The position numbers and the translations under genes were made by a program. This document shows, piece after piece, positions 23,536 through 30,448 of a stretch of DNA of 32,670 nucleotides; positions within the stretch are counted from its first letter, which is position 1; each line of letters begins with the position of its first letter. The DNA is from Actinomyces sp. ZJ308 (GTDB taxonomy: Bacteria > Actinomycetota > Actinomycetes > Actinomycetales > Actinomycetaceae), in the NCBI RefSeq assembly GCF_011752065.1, contig NZ_JAAIJY010000035.1, positions 1 through 32,670 on the forward strand. Direction: 5' to 3'. Below the pieces are notes generated by a model that saw only the letters and a program-made list of their open reading frames with translations, had not been told where the DNA came from and made no database searches.

Positions 23536-24369
23536 ATGAGCTATCGGATGGAGATGGAGGCCGCCGAGTTCCTGCGCACGCGTAGGGACCGCATCGCCCC
23601 GGGGCAGGTGGGGCTGGCCGGCGGTGGGCGCCGTCGGGTTCCCGGACTGCGCCGCGAGGAGGTCGCCATGCTCGCGGGCATCAGCGTCGAGTACTACTCC
23701 CGGATGGAGAGGGGTGACCTCGACGGCGTGTCCCTGGAGGTGCTCGATGCCCTCGCCCGCGCCCTGAGGCTCGATGAGGCCGAGACGGACCATCTCCACG
23801 ACCTCGCCCGTACCGCCGGGCCGCTGCCGCGGTGGCGCCAGCCTCAGGAGCGGACGGTCAGGCCCAGCCTGCAACGGTTCCTCGACTCGGTGACGGAGAC
23901 ACCCATGTGGGTGCGGGACCGGCGCCTGGACTTCGTCACGGCCAACCCCATGGGGCGCGCGCTGTTCGCGTCCATGCTGGACGATCCCGTCAGCCGGGGC
24001 AACACGGCCCGGTTCACCTTCCTCAACCCCGCCTCACGGGAGTTCTTCCCGGACTGGGAGGACAGTGCCGACGGCGTCGTGGCCACGATGCGCACCTACC
24101 TCGGCCAGAACCCGCAGGATAAGAGGCTGAGCGACTTGATCGACGAGCTGGTCGCGCGCAGTGAGGCGTTCCGACGCCGGTGGGTCGAGCACAATGTGCG
24201 CCACCACCGCACCGGCATCAAGCGGATGCACCACCCGGTGGTCGGCGACCTGGAGCTGACCTACGAGGCGATGGACTTTCCGGCCAACCCGGACTGGTTC
24301 CTGTTCGCCCTGACTGCGGAGCCGGACTCACCGACCGAGCAGAGGCTCAGGGCCCTGGTCGGTCGGTGA
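23536..24369 (+). CDS. XRE-family regulator with MmyB-like ligand domain
   Basis: 277 residues. The helix-turn-helix (about 9-80) contains RRRVPGLRREEVAMLAGISV and YYSRMERGDLDGVSLEVLDA, the standard start of MmyB-like XRE regulators. The rest (about 105-270) matches the MmyB-type ligand-binding domain, with TPMWVRDRRLDFVTANPMGRA, RFTFLNPASREFFPDWED and a close in PANPDWFLFALTAEP. These regulators often control a neighbouring oxidoreductase or hydrolase, so the converging hydrolase (24435-25460) or the reductase beyond it are candidate targets. ATG 23536 is chosen because the HTH starts there and a leaderless-type -10 box precedes it. The last codons and stop lie inside a 20-bp hairpin (24317-24380). 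Confidence 0.92.
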   Translation: MSYRMEMEAAEFLRTRRDRIAPGQVGLAGGGRRRVPGLRREEVAMLAGISVEYYSRMERGDLDGVSLEVLDALARALRLDEAETDHLHDLARTAGPLPRWRQPQERTVRPSLQRFLDSVTETPMWVRDRRLDFVTANPMGRALFASMLDDPVSRGNTARFTFLNPASREFFPDWEDSADGVVATMRTYLGQNPQDKRLSDLIDELVARSEAFRRRWVEHNVRHHRTGIKRMHHPVVGDLELTYEAMDFPANPDWFLFALTAEPDSPTEQRLRALVGR

Positions 24370-24380
24370 GTCCGGCTCCG
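24317..24380. terminator. 20-bp hairpin overlapping the XRE gene stop codon
   Basis: The arm 24317-24336 (CGGAGCCGGACTCACCGACC) is perfectly complementary to 24361-24380. The 24-nt loop is itself partly symmetric. The XRE stop (24367-24369) is inside the right arm, and the converging hydrolase ends 55 nt away, so it could terminate both genes. Confidence 0.65.
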
Positions 24381-24434
24381 ATCGATGCCTCGTCGTCGAG
24401 ACGAGTCCGCTGAGAACCGCTGATAACCTCGCGG

Positions 24435-25460
24435 TCAGACGGTCCGGCCGTAGAACTCGACCAGCTTGCCGACGGCGGCGTTCACGTACTCGTCGACCCA
24501 GTAGGTCTCGATGTGCTGGGCGCCCTCGATGAGGAACAGCTCCTTGTCCTCGGTCCCGGTCGCCTTCGCGATCGCGTCCTCGCTCATGTAGCGGGTGTCG
24601 GCGACGCTTCCCGCGATCATCAGCAGCGGCACGTCGATGAGGTCGATCTGATCCGTGGCGTCCCACGTCATCAGGTCCAGCAGGCTGCTCGCCGTGTAGC
24701 GGGGGTTGGCGCTGGGGCACACGTGCGTCTTGCCGTAGTACTCGAAGCCCTGACGGTAGAGGGGGAAGGGCAGGGCGGCGATCTGCTCGTCGGTGAGAAC
24801 CGCGTCCCCGAGGTAGGTGATCTCCCCGCCGGCGGCCTCCTGGGCGCGTGCCTGGGAGGCCTGGCGGAGCCGCTCCTGGACGGTGTCCAGCTGCGAGTCC
24901 TGCAGCCCGTTGCGGCGCACCAGGCCGGAGTTGAACATGCTCACCGTGGCCACGGAGCGGAAGCGCTTGTCCGACTTGACGGCGTTGATGGTGTATCCGC
25001 CTCCGCCGCAGATGCCCAGGGCGCTCAGCCGCTCGGCGTCGACGCCGGGGAAGGTGGCGATGAAGTCGGCCATGCCGTGGATGTCGTCGGTGCGGTAGAA
25101 GGGCTTGTCCGTGTTGCGCGGCTCGCCCCCGCTACTGCCCTGGTAGGCGGCGTCCGCGGTGATCGTGATGTAGCCCTGCTCGGCCAGGCGCTGCGCGTAG
25201 CGGCCGGCGACCTGCTCCTTGGTGCCGCCGTTGGGGTGCGCCACCGTGATCGCCGGGTAGCTGCCGGCAGGGTCGTATCCGGCAGGGGTGTACACGTTCG
25301 CGGCGATCTCCAGCCCGCGCAACGTGTAGGTGACCGGGTGGATGGCGACCCGACCCGGCTCGTTCGCGGTGATCGCGTCCTCGTAGACCAGGCCGAAGGG
25401 GTTGTCCCGGTAGTCCAGTACCGGTGCCTGGCGGCCTGCGTCCGATCGAGTGCTGCTCAA
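24435..25460 (-). CDS. Alpha/beta hydrolase with Cys nucleophile
   Basis: 341 residues from TTG 25460. The alpha/beta-hydrolase fold is visible: VTYTLRGLEIAANVYTPAGYDP at the start, AITVAHPNGGTKEQV for the oxyanion region, GICGGGGYTINA as the nucleophile elbow, where Cys replaces the usual Ser as in dienelactone hydrolases, then LLMIAGSVADTRY with the likely Asp and GAQHIETYW with the likely His. The substrate is unknown. The start was set by AAGGAG with TTG 7-8 nt downstream; the ATG lying between them (25467) is out of frame and opens only a short shadow frame. Longer in-frame starts up to 25793 would run through an inverted-repeat region with poor codon bias. It lies on the same strand as the reductase and TetR genes but is separated by 354 nt. 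Confidence 0.85.
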   Translation of the reverse strand: MSSTRSDAGRQAPVLDYRDNPFGLVYEDAITANEPGRVAIHPVTYTLRGLEIAANVYTPAGYDPAGSYPAITVAHPNGGTKEQVAGRYAQRLAEQGYITITADAAYQGSSGGEPRNTDKPFYRTDDIHGMADFIATFPGVDAERLSALGICGGGGYTINAVKSDKRFRSVATVSMFNSGLVRRNGLQDSQLDTVQERLRQASQARAQEAAGGEITYLGDAVLTDEQIAALPFPLYRQGFEYYGKTHVCPSANPRYTASSLLDLMTWDATDQIDLIDVPLLMIAGSVADTRYMSEDAIAKATGTEDKELFLIEGAQHIETYWVDEYVNAAVGKLVEFYGRTV

Positions 25461-25614
25461 CTGACATCTCCTTGGCTCATCGACTCCTGTGGACCTTGAG
25501 GCCCCGGGCCACCCTACTGCCGTTCGCGCAGTGGAAGGGGGAACTGCTGTTACACCCCTGGCTTGCAGGGCAATTCCGTCAAGAGCGGTATTCAGGGCAT
25601 GAGCCAGCGCCGGG

Positions 25615-25736
25615 GTGTCCATAGGAATGACATTGGACCCCCAGCCCACAAATTCGATCCGGCGGATCGGCGTGATTCCAACGATCTTCCCGCCCTTCGC
25701 GAGCCGGGACCCTTCTAATGTCATTTCTGTGGACAC
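25615..25736. repeat. Inverted-repeat element between hydrolase and reductase genes
   Basis: The 23 bp at 25615-25637 and the reverse complement of 25714-25736 agree at 20 positions; the shared core is AATGACATT flanked by GTGTCCA and GA. Between them lies a perfect small palindrome CGATCCGGCGGATCG (25655-25669). The whole is about 122 bp and lies in the 25461-25814 gap, which has no supported gene and is lower in GC than its neighbours. It could be a small mobile-element remnant or a paired operator upstream of the hydrolase. Confidence 0.5.
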
Positions 25737-25814
25737 TGAAGGACTGACGCGCTCGCCGCAGACCGAGGAATACAGCGACCATGCAGCGGACACTCCAATG
25801 AATAGGCCTTCGTC

Positions 25815-26672
25815 TCACATGAATCTCGCGTAGAAGTCCGCCAGGTGGTGGGTGCCCGTTGTCGGGGCCACGCAGTCGTGCAGCATGTTCCAGGTCGTGA
25901 ACCGGGCGGTGTCGGCCAGGCGGGGGCTGAACAGCGCCATCAGTCTCAGCGTCGGCGGAAGCACCCACGTCGGGACGGTGAGGATGCGCGGCCGCTTCCC
26001 GACGGCGTCGAAGGCCAGGTGCGCCAGCTCGCGCCAGGTGAGGACGTCCGGCCCGCCGACGTCCCACGCGCCGGGCCGTCCCTCCTCCATCCGGTCGACG
26101 ACGTAGGCCGCCAGGTCCGCCCCGTGGATCGGGTTGATCCGCACCTCCGGGCGGAAGATCGTCACCACTCCTCGCCTGGCCATGGCCGGCACCTCCATCA
26201 TGTCGGAGAAGTAGGCCGACGGGTTGATGACCTGAGAGCTGATTGCCGCATCCGTCAGTGTCTGCACGAAGGCGGACTTCGCCCGCGTCAGCTGGGCGGG
26301 GCAGTGCTCCCCGCCCAGGACGTTGATATAGGTGAAGGAGCTCGCCTCGTGGCGCAGTGCTGATTTCAGGATGGCCAGGTTCGCGAGGTTGTCGATCCTC
26401 CACGGATCGGCCTTCTGGTGCGTCACCCCCAGGGCGGAGACGGCGTGCTCGACGTCGGCCGCGAGATCCCGGGTGAATGCGGGGTCGGTGACGTCCCCGA
26501 CGACCCACTCGTCCACCAGGCCATCCAGAGATGGCGAGTCCCACGGCCCTTCCCGGCGGGCGCGCGCCCGATCCCGCACCGCGGCCCGTACCGAGTGTCC
26601 GCGGTCGTGAAGCTCCGAGACGATGTACCGGCCGAGGTATCCGGTCGCCCCGGCGACAAGAGCACTCCCCAT
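25815..26672 (-). CDS. NAD(P)-binding atypical SDR-family reductase
   Basis: 285 residues. The Rossmann start ALVAGATGYLGRYIVSELHD (4-23, GxxGxxG) marks an atypical short-chain dehydrogenase of the NmrA/SDR_a5 type. R37 and nearby Arg residues (AAVRDRARARR) fit NADP(H) binding. Further hallmarks are VVGDVTDPAF, VEHAVSALG, and VINPSAYFSDMM, in the usual place of the substrate loop; the classical YxxxK pair is not evident, as is common in this group. ATG 26672 has AGGAGGAG at ideal spacing. The promoter lies upstream inside a 28-bp operator, with a TetR gene just before it in the same direction, so it is very probably under TetR control. Substrate unknown. Confidence 0.9.
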   Translation of the reverse strand: MGSALVAGATGYLGRYIVSELHDRGHSVRAAVRDRARARREGPWDSPSLDGLVDEWVVGDVTDPAFTRDLAADVEHAVSALGVTHQKADPWRIDNLANLAILKSALRHEASSFTYINVLGGEHCPAQLTRAKSAFVQTLTDAAISSQVINPSAYFSDMMEVPAMARRGVVTIFRPEVRINPIHGADLAAYVVDRMEEGRPGAWDVGGPDVLTWRELAHLAFDAVGKRPRILTVPTWVLPPTLRLMALFSPRLADTARFTTWNMLHDCVAPTTGTHHLADFYARFM

Positions 26673-26722
26673 CTCGCACTCCTCCTGGACCTCGATGTCA
26701 CCCTGAACAGTGGGGATGAAAC

Positions 26723-26758
26723 ATGATAGGCATTTATGGACAATGTTGTCTATAAATG
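26723..26758 (-). promoter_or_regulatory. Promoter and TetR operator of the reductase gene
   Basis: CATTTATGGACAAT (26731-26744) and GTTGTCTATAAATG (26745-26758) form a 28-bp inverted repeat with only one mismatched pair outside the centre. On the minus strand, TAGACA (26752-26747), an 18-nt spacer and TATCAT (26728-26723) make a good promoter that overlaps it, so a bound repressor would block RNA polymerase. The AT-rich site stands out in the GC-rich surroundings. It lies 50 nt beyond the tetR stop. Confidence 0.75.
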
Positions 26759-26808
26759 AGGAGCGGGTTGGGTTCTGCGGCGGTCGCCTGGACGGTGCCG
26801 TCCGGGTG

Positions 26809-27405
26809 CTACGGCGCCCCGAACAGGCGCGTCAGAAGGATGTGCGTCAGCTCGCGCGCATCCGCTCCTTCGCCGGAGTGCGAGGCCAGCCATCTGTCGA
26901 GTGTGGCGGCGACGCTCCATACGAGCTCAACGTGCAGATCCTCGGGGAGGTCGTCGTCGAGCACTCCCAGATCGCGACCCTTGTGGACGACCTGTGTGCA
27001 CCATGCTCGGGCGGATCTCTCGAATCCTGCTCGTGAGGCGCATGGCGGGGCGTCCTGCATGTGAAAGAGCGTCGCGATCGTCGCCAGGTCCTCATCGTGG
27101 CCGGCCGCCGCCAGCTCGTCGAAGAGGGTGAGGATTTCGGGCCAGAAGGACTTGGCGGTCAGTGTCTCGGGATTGGGCGGATGTACCTGCTCGGCGAGCA
27201 GGGTCAGTCCGTCGGCGAAGGCCGCGTCGAACAGGGCGGTCTTGTCCGAGAAGAAGTAGTAGAAGGAGCTGCGGGGGAACTCGGCTGCCGAGAGGACCTC
27301 GCTCAGCGAGGCTCCGGTGTACCCGTGGTGAGCAAAAGCCCTACGAGCCGCTTGCATGAGCCGGCGCCGTCGGGTCGGGTTGATCGGCTTACGGGGTCTG
27401 GCCAT
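26809..27405 (-). CDS. TetR/AcrR-family transcriptional regulator
   Basis: 198 residues, the family's normal length. The N-terminal helix-turn-helix (about 10-57) reads RRRLMQAARRAFAHHGYTGA, SLSEVLSAAEFPRSSFYYFF, then SDKTALFDAAF, the standard TetR layout. The C-terminal ligand and dimer domain (about 75-195) is all-helical, with LATIATLFHMQ and LVWSVAATLDRWLA. It probably represses the reductase gene that follows on the same strand, through the 28-bp operator at 26731-26758. A small palindrome (27435-27449) upstream might serve for autoregulation. ATG 27405 has only a weak GAGAG before it. The inducer is unknown. Confidence 0.93.
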   Translation of the reverse strand: MARPRKPINPTRRRRLMQAARRAFAHHGYTGASLSEVLSAAEFPRSSFYYFFSDKTALFDAAFADGLTLLAEQVHPPNPETLTAKSFWPEILTLFDELAAAGHDEDLATIATLFHMQDAPPCASRAGFERSARAWCTQVVHKGRDLGVLDDDLPEDLHVELVWSVAATLDRWLASHSGEGADARELTHILLTRLFGAP

Positions 27406-27434
27406 CTCTCGTCTCGCAGGTTGCCGCGGTTCGT

Positions 27435-27449
27435 CCTGACGTCGTCAGG
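27435..27449. promoter_or_regulatory. Palindrome between arsR and tetR genes
   Basis: CCTGACGTCGTCAGG: 6-bp arms around GTC. It is 18 nt past the arsR-type stop and 30 nt before the tetR start, so it may be a weak terminator or an operator. Confidence 0.3.
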
Positions 27450-27466
27450 CTACTCGCCCGGGCGGC

Positions 27467-27793
27467 TCAGTCCGGCCACTGGCCCTTGCCCGCGGGAAGG
27501 CCGACGGCGGCCAGCAGTCCCGGGAAGCGCTGCTCAATGACTCCGTCGCGCCGGGTGATGCGCCGGTGCTTGCCCTCTCTCTCGGTGTGCATGAGCCCGG
27601 ACTCGCGCAGCACCCGGAAGTGATGAGACATCGTGGACTTGACGACGTCGTAGCTCAGGTCCCCGCAGTACAGGGGGCCGTCGGCCGCGATCCGCCGCAG
27701 GACGTCGCGGCGGATGGGGTCCGATAGCGCCCCCAGGACGACGTCCAGGGAGATCTCGCCCGCCTCGGGGTGGAAGAGTTCCCTGTCCTTCAC
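27467..27793 (-). CDS. ArsR-family winged-helix regulator
   Basis: 108 residues from GTG 27793, which has GGGAG 4 nt upstream; an ATG at 27898 in the same frame would add 35 residues but would run through the operator and lacks the family's pattern. The HTH domain (about 15-90) reads VVLGALSDPIRRDVLRRIAA, then KSTMSHHFRVLRESGLM, the recognition helix and wing of ArsR-type proteins. No Cys pair for metal sensing is present (the single Cys in LYCGDLS lies before the recognition helix), so the signal is probably not an arsenic-type metal. It is divergent from the MFS gene at 27918 with an inverted repeat between, which suggests direct control of that exporter. Confidence 0.88.
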   Translation of the reverse strand: MKDRELFHPEAGEISLDVVLGALSDPIRRDVLRRIAADGPLYCGDLSYDVVKSTMSHHFRVLRESGLMHTEREGKHRRITRRDGVIEQRFPGLLAAVGLPAGKGQWPD

Positions 27794-27854
27794 TGCGCTC
27801 CCGTCCGCCTTGCCGCTTGCCTTGTCACTGCTGTCCCGGCGCCTGTGACCGGAC

Positions 27855-27911
27855 TTGACACGGCCAGCATCTCCTACGATTCTTAGTACGTCAAACATCG
27901 AACTAAGGAGG
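27855..27911 (+). promoter_or_regulatory. Promoter, inverted-repeat operator and ribosome site of the MFS gene
   Basis: TTGACA (27855-27860) is followed after 17 nt by GATTCT (27878-27883). Directly after comes an inverted repeat, CTTAGTACG (27882-27890) and CGAACTAAG (27899-27907), 8 of 9 positions matching. Its right arm merges with the ribosome site AAGGAGG (27905-27911). A bound ArsR-type dimer would cover the start of transcription and the leader of the exporter gene. Confidence 0.65.
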
Positions 27912-27917
27912 TTGGAG

Positions 27918-29165
27918 ATGACAGGGACGAGAGAGACGGCTGAGACACCCGGTGAAGCGCCGCGTGCGCCCGAGGGCGGTGAGGCGCCGCCCCCGGCAGG
28001 CACCCGCGTCTCCACCATGGGCTGGTTGTCCTTCTTCACCATGTTCGTCATCGGGACCGACACCTTCCTCGTCGCTCCGCTGCTGCCCCTGCTTCAGCGC
28101 GAGCTCGACGTTCCGCTGTCCCGAACGGGCTGGTTGGTCTCCGCCTACGCCCTGGGGTACGCGCTGTTCGCCCTCGTGGCCGGTCCCGTCTCGGACCGCC
28201 ACGACCGACGTCGGGTCATCCTCTCGGGCCTGGCGGCCTTCGCCGTCCTGACCTGCGCGTGCGGCCTGGCCTGGAGCTTCTGGAGCATGGTCGCCGCCCG
28301 GTTCTTGGCCGGAGTGAGCGCGGCCTTCGTCAGCTCCCAGATCTGGGCCTCCATCCCGATGACGGTGCCTCGGCCCTCGATCATCAGGGTGATGGGTTAC
28401 GCGACCGCGGGGCTGGCGGTTGCCCAGGTCGCCGGCGTGCCGATCGGCTCCTACCTGTCGGTCAGAGGATGGCAGCTGCCGTTCTTCATCGTCGCGGCGG
28501 CCGGTGTCATCCTGTGGGGACTCCTCTGCGCCGCCTTCCCCCACGTGAGGCCGGCGGGGGACCCGCCCGACGTCGTCGGCTCCTACCGCAGGGTCTTCGG
28601 CTCGCGGGTACTGTCCTGGTCCCTGCTGGCCTACCTCGTCTTCCAGGCGGGCAACTACGTCTCCTTCTCCTTCATCGGCTCCTGGCTGGCCAAGGACTTC
28701 GGCGCCTCGCAGACCGCCATCGGAAAGGCCATGATGGTGATCGGACTGGGAACGGCGCTGGGGTCGTTGCTCGGCCCGCGGCTCGTTGCGAGGATAGGCG
28801 AGAGACGGTCGCTGTGGGCGGGCATCATCACCCAGGGCGCCTTCTACCTCTTGGCGGCCACGATGCCCGTCATCGTGCCCACCATGTGGGGCGCCGTCGC
28901 CGCCTTCACCGCCGCCCTGGTCGTGGCCGGCTTCCTCCTGCCCATCCTCATGGGGCAGCTTCAGGCGCACGCCGGCCAGGCGCGCGGAACCGTCTCCTCA
29001 CTGTCCAACACCGCGATGTACCTGGGCGCCACCATCGCCGGCGCGATCGGCGGCGGGCTTCTCTCCCGAGTCCCCGGCTTCTGGGGCCCGGGCGCCGTCA
29101 CCGCCGCAGCGTTCCTCCTGGCCATCGCCGTTTACGGGATCGCCGGCGCCCTGGCGTCCGAGTGA
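27918..29165 (+). CDS. MFS transporter (DHA1-type drug/arabinose-efflux-like)
   Basis: 415 residues with twelve predicted membrane helices after a Pro/Glu-rich cytoplasmic start (1-35). Motif A is clear: GPVSDRHDRRRVILSG in the loop between helices 2 and 3. GTDTFLVAPLLPLLQRELDV in the first helix region and AGVSAAFVSSQIWASI in helices 4-5 are typical of the Cmx/AraJ group of efflux proteins. ATG 27918 has a near-perfect AAGGAGG 6 nt upstream. It is divergent from an ArsR-type regulator, and the shared gap carries an inverted repeat over the promoter region, so induction by its substrate is likely. The substrate is unknown; a small-molecule or drug efflux role is inferred. Confidence 0.9.
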   Translation: MTGTRETAETPGEAPRAPEGGEAPPPAGTRVSTMGWLSFFTMFVIGTDTFLVAPLLPLLQRELDVPLSRTGWLVSAYALGYALFALVAGPVSDRHDRRRVILSGLAAFAVLTCACGLAWSFWSMVAARFLAGVSAAFVSSQIWASIPMTVPRPSIIRVMGYATAGLAVAQVAGVPIGSYLSVRGWQLPFFIVAAAGVILWGLLCAAFPHVRPAGDPPDVVGSYRRVFGSRVLSWSLLAYLVFQAGNYVSFSFIGSWLAKDFGASQTAIGKAMMVIGLGTALGSLLGPRLVARIGERRSLWAGIITQGAFYLLAATMPVIVPTMWGAVAAFTAALVVAGFLLPILMGQLQAHAGQARGTVSSLSNTAMYLGATIAGAIGGGLLSRVPGFWGPGAVTAAAFLLAIAVYGIAGALASE

Positions 29166-29294
29166 GGCGAGCGCCTATCGTCGTCGGTAAGGACGGCGGC
29201 GGGCCCACCCCTGCGTGCCGACGCGCACCCGGGCCGGCCTCCGATTGACCCGTGGGTCAGGACAGGACGATCAGAGACGATCAAAGGGAGAAGC

Positions 29295-30182
29295 ATGTCT
29301 CAGCTGACGGTGGCCGTACTCGGCACGGGAATCATGGGCTCGGCGATGGCCCGCAACATCGCGGGCGCCGGCCACGCCGTGCGCGCCTGGAACCGCACGA
29401 TCTCGCGTGCCGAGCCCCTGGCCGAGGACGGCATCGAGGTCGCCCCCACCGCCGCCGCCGCGGTGGACGGCGCCGACGTCGTCATCACCATGCTCTTCGA
29501 CGGCGCCGCCGTCGCCGAGGTCATGCGTGAGACCGCCCCCGCCATGCGGCCCGGCGCCGCCTGGCTGCAGATGACCACGGTCGGCCCCGACGACGTCACC
29601 GCCCTGGCCGCCATCGCCGAGTCCGCCGGGGTCCTCTTCTACGACTCGCCCGTCTCCGGCACCCGCCAGCCCGCCGAGTCCGGCACCCTCGTCATCATGA
29701 CCGCCGGCCCCGCCACGGGACGCGACCTCGTCACCCCGGTCCTGGACGCCGTCGGGTCGCGCACCGTGTGGACCGGCGACGACGGCGGCGCCGCCACCTC
29801 CACCCGCCTCAAGCTGGTCGTCAACTCCTGGGTCATCGCCGTGTCCAACGCCGCCGGCGAGATCGTCACCCTGGCCCAGGCGATCGGCGTGCCCCCGGCC
29901 CAGTTCTTCGAGGTGCTCGACGGCGGCCCCCTGGATCTGCCCTTCCTGCGCATCAAGGCCGACCTCGTCGAGCGCAGCGCCCTGAGCCCGGCCAACTTCG
30001 CCGTCGACACCTCCGGTAAGGACGCCCATCTCATCCTCGACCTCGCCCGCGATGCGGACCTGCGCCTCGACGGCATGGAGGCCTTCTCCGCCCGGCTCGA
30101 CCGCGTCGCGGCCGCCGGCCACGCCCACGAGGACATGGCCGCCTCCTACCTGGCCGGACTCAAGGACAGTGAGCCGGCGTAG
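29295..30182 (+). CDS. Beta-hydroxyacid dehydrogenase family NAD(P) oxidoreductase
   Basis: 295 residues. The Rossmann motif AVLGTGIMGSAMARNI (7-22) and NRT (Asn-Arg start of the NADP-preferring group) open the chain. The substrate loop DSPVSGTRQPAESGTL matches the family's D-x-P-V-S-G. The catalytic Lys lies at K173 in TRLKLVVNSW, with the paired Asn N177. Such enzymes oxidise 3-hydroxyisobutyrate, tartronate semialdehyde and similar acids, or act as imine or succinic-semialdehyde reductases; the exact substrate cannot be read. ATG 29295 follows GGGAGAAGC. It has no operon partner: the upstream gap from the MFS gene is 129 nt, and the hairpin 50 nt past the stop probably ends the transcript. 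Confidence 0.9.
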   Translation: MSQLTVAVLGTGIMGSAMARNIAGAGHAVRAWNRTISRAEPLAEDGIEVAPTAAAAVDGADVVITMLFDGAAVAEVMRETAPAMRPGAAWLQMTTVGPDDVTALAAIAESAGVLFYDSPVSGTRQPAESGTLVIMTAGPATGRDLVTPVLDAVGSRTVWTGDDGGAATSTRLKLVVNSWVIAVSNAAGEIVTLAQAIGVPPAQFFEVLDGGPLDLPFLRIKADLVERSALSPANFAVDTSGKDAHLILDLARDADLRLDGMEAFSARLDRVAAAGHAHEDMAASYLAGLKDSEPA

Positions 30183-30231
30183 CCCCGCCTCCGACCCGCC
30201 TGCGGCAGGCGCCTCGGTCTCACCGATCTCG

Positions 30232-30281
30232 ACAAAAACTTCATAGAAGACACGGCTCCGCGTCATCTATGAAGTTTTTGT
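30232..30281. terminator. Long AT-rich hairpin after the dehydrogenase gene
   Basis: ACAAAAACTTCATAGA (30232-30247) is perfectly complementary to TCTATGAAGTTTTTGT (30266-30281). The 18-nt loop can continue pairing (GAC with GTC, CGG with CCG) with two mismatches. The T-rich right arm and TTGTTCTC after it fit a terminator, in mirrored form on both strands. The AT-rich arms are unusual in this genome, so it may also be a mobile repeat. Confidence 0.65.
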
Positions 30282-30406
30282 TGTTCTCGAGCTCAGGTGA
30301 GTCCTGGGACAAAGATCCGGCAGTGCGAGCCCTCGTTCGGCTGAATGCCAGGCCTGATCTGACCTGCACGGAACGGACCGCTTCCGGTCGATTTCGATAG
30401 TGGTGC

Positions 30407-30412
30407 TACTCT
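30407..30412 (+). promoter_or_regulatory. Candidate -10 box for the OPT transporter gene
   Basis: TACTCT (TAnnnT) lies 36 nt before ATG 30449. The surrounding TAGTGGTGCTA is a small imperfect palindrome. No convincing -35 is seen. Confidence 0.35.
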
Positions 30413-30448
30413 CCCCCCGGAATCATCCCGACATCGAGAGATCTCACC

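Noticed and set aside
25461-25793. N-terminal extension of the hydrolase, or a separate small gene
   Set aside because: Runs through the inverted-repeat element, has mixed third positions and no domain; AAGGAG points to TTG 25460.
27794-28063. Longer ArsR-type protein from 27898 or 28063
   Set aside because: It would include the operator and part of the MFS gene; GGGAG before GTG 27793 and the family length support the shorter form, although ATG 27898 is not fully excluded.
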